Source of the DNA: Pseudomonadota bacterium
GTDB taxonomy: Bacteria > Pseudomonadota > Gammaproteobacteria > Burkholderiales > Rhodocyclaceae
DNA length: 64,000 nt
Assembly: GCA_018262095.1 (NCBI GenBank)
Contig: JAGTRW010000019.1
Span: 1 to 64,000 of the forward strand
Reading direction: 5' to 3'
The translations under genes and the position numbers were made by a program. Positions 61,167 through 64,000 of this stretch are shown here, piece after piece. The first letter of the stretch is position 1. Every line of letters starts with the position of its first letter. The notes below the pieces were generated by a model. It was given only the letters and a program-made list of their open reading frames with translations, ran no database searches and was not told where the DNA came from.

Positions 61167-62789
61167 TCAGAGGCGGTAGGTGCTAACGATCCTCTGCATG
61201 TCATTGGCTTCTTCGTCCAAATCGTTCGCCGCCGCAGCGCTGCTCGACGCCGCTGCGCTGCTTTCCTCTGACATCTGGGCGATCCGTTCAACCTGTGCGG
61301 CAATATTGTTGGTCGCAGTGCCCTGCTCGCGGATCGCTTCGGCGATCTCTTCGACCATGGATACCGCGGCACGCGCCCCTTCGCCGATCTGGCGCATAGA
61401 TTCATTGGCCTCGTGCGCCTTGTCGACGCCGACCATGACCTTGCTGACCACCGTTTCCATGCTGGCAACGGCGGTACTCGCGCCGTTGCGCATCGCGTCG
61501 ATCGTCGCCGCGATCTGCTGCGTCGACGCCGAAGTGCGTTCGGCAAGCTTGCGGACTTCGTCGGCCACCACCGCGAAACCTCGCCCCTGCTCACCCGCCC
61601 GGGCGGCTTCGATCGCCGCGTTGAGCGCCAGGAGGTTGGTCTGCTCGGCGACATCCTTGATTACCTGAACGACATTGGCGATCTGCTGGCTGTGTTCTTC
61701 CAGGCCGTGGATGGCCTCGGACGCTTGCTTGACCACCTGCGCGATGTTCTGGATTTCCTGCGTCGTTTCTCCGATGATTCTTTCGCCTTCGCTCGAAAGA
61801 CGTCCCGATTCCTTGGAGAGTTTGCTTGTTTCCGAAGCACGGTCGGCGACGTGATTTATGCTCACGGTCATCTGTTCGACGGTCGCCGCCATTCCCGATG
61901 CGGCTTCGGCTTGCTGGCTCGACGCGGTGGCGACCTGATCCGACGTCGTCGCCATCGTGTGGGCGGCAGATGCCACCGCCTGGGCATCGGAGGCGATCGA
62001 CTTGAGGTTGGCCTGCAGCTTGTCGAGCAGTCGGTTGAACGCGTCAGCCGAAGAGCCGAGTTCGTCCATGCGCGTCACTTTGGTTCGCGTGGTGAAGTCG
62101 AGCGTTTCGGTGACGGTGTTCATCAGGCTCGAGAGCCGCCCCATGCGCGTGCGCACTTCGCGGATCACGACGAAGCTTATCGATCCGACCAGGCCAAGCG
62201 ATAGAACGACCAAGACTATCGCGATGACCGTGCCTTGCTGATCGTGCGTCTGTGCTTCCTGAATCTGCGCTTCGCCCCTTTGCTCCCGATACTGCTTTTG
62301 CGCGGCGAGCGCGTCACTCAGCGCTTTCATGTTGCCGGTCGCTTTGGCGATGTTGCTCCACATTCCTTCCTCGTCTTGCGCCCGCGATCGCTCGATCGCC
62401 GGTTCGATTTCGACGAAATAGGTCTCGAAGAGCTTCTTTTCGTCCTCCAGCAACTCCTTGCCCTTGCTGGTCGTCACGTATTCCTTCTCGTAGCGGTCGA
62501 TCTTTTGCCTGATTTGCGCCTTGAGCGCCTTGACCTGTTCTTCGGTGGCGCTTTTCTTTGCCGGCTCCTTGTTGAGGAAGTGATAAAGAACGGTCAGTCG
62601 CAGCCGCAAGAAATCCTCATTGATGGCGTCGATCAATTCGACGCTCGGCAGTATTTCCTTGTGCACGTAGGTGACGGTGTTGCGCAAGTGCATTGCGACA
62701 TAGGCGCCCGACGCGGCAAGGATCAGCAGTGAAGTGATCGCGACCGTCGCCAGAATTTGCAGTCGCCGTCCGATACTCAGATTACCCAT
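61167..62789 (-). CDS. Methyl-accepting chemotaxis protein
   Basis: The ATG at 62789 gives 540 residues. An N-terminal helix (about 10-32) and a second at about 192-214 border a periplasmic four-helix-bundle sensor of about 155 residues. A HAMP domain and a long signalling domain follow with the hairpin tip '[41 protein letters not shown]'. It ends 'STYRL' without a CheR-docking pentapeptide. It passes ligand signals to CheA/CheW; no such genes are in the window. It is the last gene before the pseudogene and is divergent from a LysR regulator. Confidence 0.95.
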   Translation of the reverse strand: MGNLSIGRRLQILATVAITSLLILAASGAYVAMHLRNTVTYVHKEILPSVELIDAINEDFLRLRLTVLYHFLNKEPAKKSATEEQVKALKAQIRQKIDRYEKEYVTTSKGKELLEDEKKLFETYFVEIEPAIERSRAQDEEGMWSNIAKATGNMKALSDALAAQKQYREQRGEAQIQEAQTHDQQGTVIAIVLVVLSLGLVGSISFVVIREVRTRMGRLSSLMNTVTETLDFTTRTKVTRMDELGSSADAFNRLLDKLQANLKSIASDAQAVASAAHTMATTSDQVATASSQQAEAASGMAATVEQMTVSINHVADRASETSKLSKESGRLSSEGERIIGETTQEIQNIAQVVKQASEAIHGLEEHSQQIANVVQVIKDVAEQTNLLALNAAIEAARAGEQGRGFAVVADEVRKLAERTSASTQQIAATIDAMRNGASTAVASMETVVSKVMVGVDKAHEANESMRQIGEGARAAVSMVEEIAEAIREQGTATNNIAAQVERIAQMSEESSAAASSSAAAANDLDEEANDMQRIVSTYRL

Positions 62790-63021
62790 AATCCCCGTCT
62801 CCAGAAGTGATGCGTGCAAGCAGTCGCCACGCGGCATAGATGCGCGGCATCGCTTGAGCGCTCCGCACGGCCTTGCTTGTTTCGCGTGGAGAGATGCTGT
62901 CGCTGATTAGCTGTTACCATTAAAAATGAAACTGGCACAGAGTATGCCCAAGGGGAACGATAAGAAACAGCCCGGAATGCGCACCATGGCGTTGCACATT
63001 CCGGTCCTGATAGGGGGGTGG

Positions 63022-64000
63022 GTGGATCGACTGAAAGCAATACAGGTGTTCGTAGAAGCCGCTAGCCTGGGGAGCCTGACAGCAGCGGCGAACAAACTCG
63101 AAATGTCGCGGGCGATGGCCACGCGCTACATCGCCGCGCTCGAAAAGACGCTCGGTGTGCGTTTGCTGCATCGGACAAATCGCAGCCTCGGACCGACCGA
63201 TGCGGGCAGCAACATCCTCGCTCAATGCAAGCAGATCAGCGAGCTGGCCGGCGAGATCGCGACCGTGACGGCGAACAATAACGCCGAGCCATCGGGAAAG
63301 GTACGCATTGCGGGCAGCAATTCCTTTTCGCAATGGTATCTGGCGGAAGCGATCAGACGTTTCGCCGAGCGTTTTCCGAAAACGTCGGTCGAGTTGATCA
63401 TGACCGACCATCCGCCCAACCTGCTCGAGGAAAGGATCGATATTGCCTTTTTTATCGGCGACCCTCCCGATCCGAACGTCGTTGCGCGCAAGCTTGCGCC
63501 TTGCCCGATGGTCCTCTGCGCCGCTCCCTCTTACCTAGACCAGAATGGCGCTCCAGAGAAACCGTGCGATCTCGTTGCGCACAACTGCCTGATCCACACC
63601 CGCAATAACGGACGCTGGCGCTTCGCCATCGGTCCCCTTGGTCGCCCGCAGGGCGGTGCGCCATTTGACGCAGTCGCGATTGGCGGCAAGTTGATCGCCA
63701 ACGACGCCATGCTTCTGCTCAAGGCCGCACTGGACGGCAGAGGAATCGTCTGTCTTCCGCTCTACGCGGCAAAGAGCCTCCTTGCCAGCGGTGCCTTGAC
63801 GCGCGTTCTCCCGAACGACAGCCTATTTGAACTGGGAATCTTCGCGCTCTATCCCTCGCGCCACCATATCCCCGCAACGACGCGCGCGATGGTCGACTTT
63901 GTAGCCAACGAATTGAGTCGATCGACTCCTGCATTCATCGAACCAATCCAGCCATCAGACTCGGTCGTCAGGCGCCAGGCTGAGCTCGGAAACGCATCAA
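63022..64000 (+). CDS. LysR-family transcription regulator (3' end outside window)
   Basis: The frame is open from 62944 to the end of the window without a stop. The start is set at GTG 63022 because 'MDRLKAIQVFVEAASLGSLTAAANKLEMSRAMATRYIAALE' is the usual LysR lead and a G-rich site precedes it closely; ATG 62986 is an alternative. The helix-turn-helix is followed by the effector-binding domain ('GKVRIAGSNSFSQWYLAEAIRRFAERFPKTSVELIMTDHPPNLLEERIDIAFFIGDPPDPNVVARKLAP'). Already 326 residues are visible, more than the usual 300, so the stop should lie just beyond. It may regulate a gene to the right or the MCP. Confidence 0.9.
   Translation, partial: MDRLKAIQVFVEAASLGSLTAAANKLEMSRAMATRYIAALEKTLGVRLLHRTNRSLGPTDAGSNILAQCKQISELAGEIATVTANNNAEPSGKVRIAGSNSFSQWYLAEAIRRFAERFPKTSVELIMTDHPPNLLEERIDIAFFIGDPPDPNVVARKLAPCPMVLCAAPSYLDQNGAPEKPCDLVAHNCLIHTRNNGRWRFAIGPLGRPQGGAPFDAVAIGGKLIANDAMLLLKAALDGRGIVCLPLYAAKSLLASGALTRVLPNDSLFELGIFALYPSRHHIPATTRAMVDFVANELSRSTPAFIEPIQPSDSVVRRQAELGNAS

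Overview
The window is GC-rich bacterial chromosome with tightly packed genes. It most resembles a betaproteobacterium, probably Rhodocyclales/Rhodocyclaceae. This is inferred from gene content: a class I PHA synthase, an rpoN-hpf-ptsN-hprK run, RapZ, a recA-recX pair behind a riboflavin/nusB/thiL/pgpA operon, a TRAP dicarboxylate system and several c-di-GMP and chemotaxis proteins. No tRNA, rRNA, CRISPR array, prophage or replication origin was seen.

Layout. Positions 1-753 hold the end of an FtsX-type ABC permease. Positions 801-3232 (minus) are a three-gene signalling operon (CheX-like, PAS-PAS-GGDEF, CheY). Positions 3449-11172 hold YajD, an EamA transporter, a phosphodiesterase-like protein, phaC, an enoyl-CoA hydratase, two DUF1289 proteins and an M20 amidohydrolase. 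Positions 11255-23532 (plus) are the housekeeping core: rapZ, a NusG-II protein, ribE-ribB-ribH-nusB-thiL-pgpA-pncC, a LexA-boxed recA-recX, then lptB-rpoN-hpf-ptsN-hprK and psiF. Positions 23612-31318 (minus) hold an FHA-cyclase, ttcA, a pteridine reductase, murB and metH; metH has a SAM-II-like riboswitch followed by an intrinsic terminator. Positions 31603-40401 (minus) hold a TRAP transporter (dctPQM), its likely two-component system (a 1176-residue hybrid kinase and a LuxR-type regulator), a BamE-like protein and a DUF4197 protein. A rod-like candidate structured RNA lies between the regulator and dctP.

Positions 40492-53809 hold a small membrane protein, an arginase, a lactonase, an AraC regulator, a monooxygenase and a complete MdtABC/MuxABC-type RND efflux operon with its outer-membrane factor. 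The first RND pump carries an unusual in-frame repeat insertion of about 56 residues. Positions 53810-54948 are a graveyard with an IS3-family orfA stub, a possible monooxygenase tail and a broken MscS gene. Then come a Cache/PAS/GGDEF protein, a small lipoprotein, and an accessory catabolic module (GntR regulator, MatC-like carrier, DUF6282-type hydrolase). The end of that module sits directly against a decayed GGDEF-hemerythrin gene. An MCP receptor and a LysR regulator that runs off the window close the region.

Working together: the rib/nusB/thiL/pgpA/pncC genes overlap or abut and probably form one transcript. RpoN, PtsN, HprK and RapZ link nitrogen, PTS and cell-wall precursor control. 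The dct genes form a sense-and-import unit for organic acids. The GntR-MatC-DUF6282 genes look like a self-regulated uptake-and-hydrolysis unit for an unknown carboxylate. I found no fully convincing new defence or mobile system. The most unusual signals are the repeat insertion in the RND pump, the rod-like RNA candidate and the boundary at position 60597.
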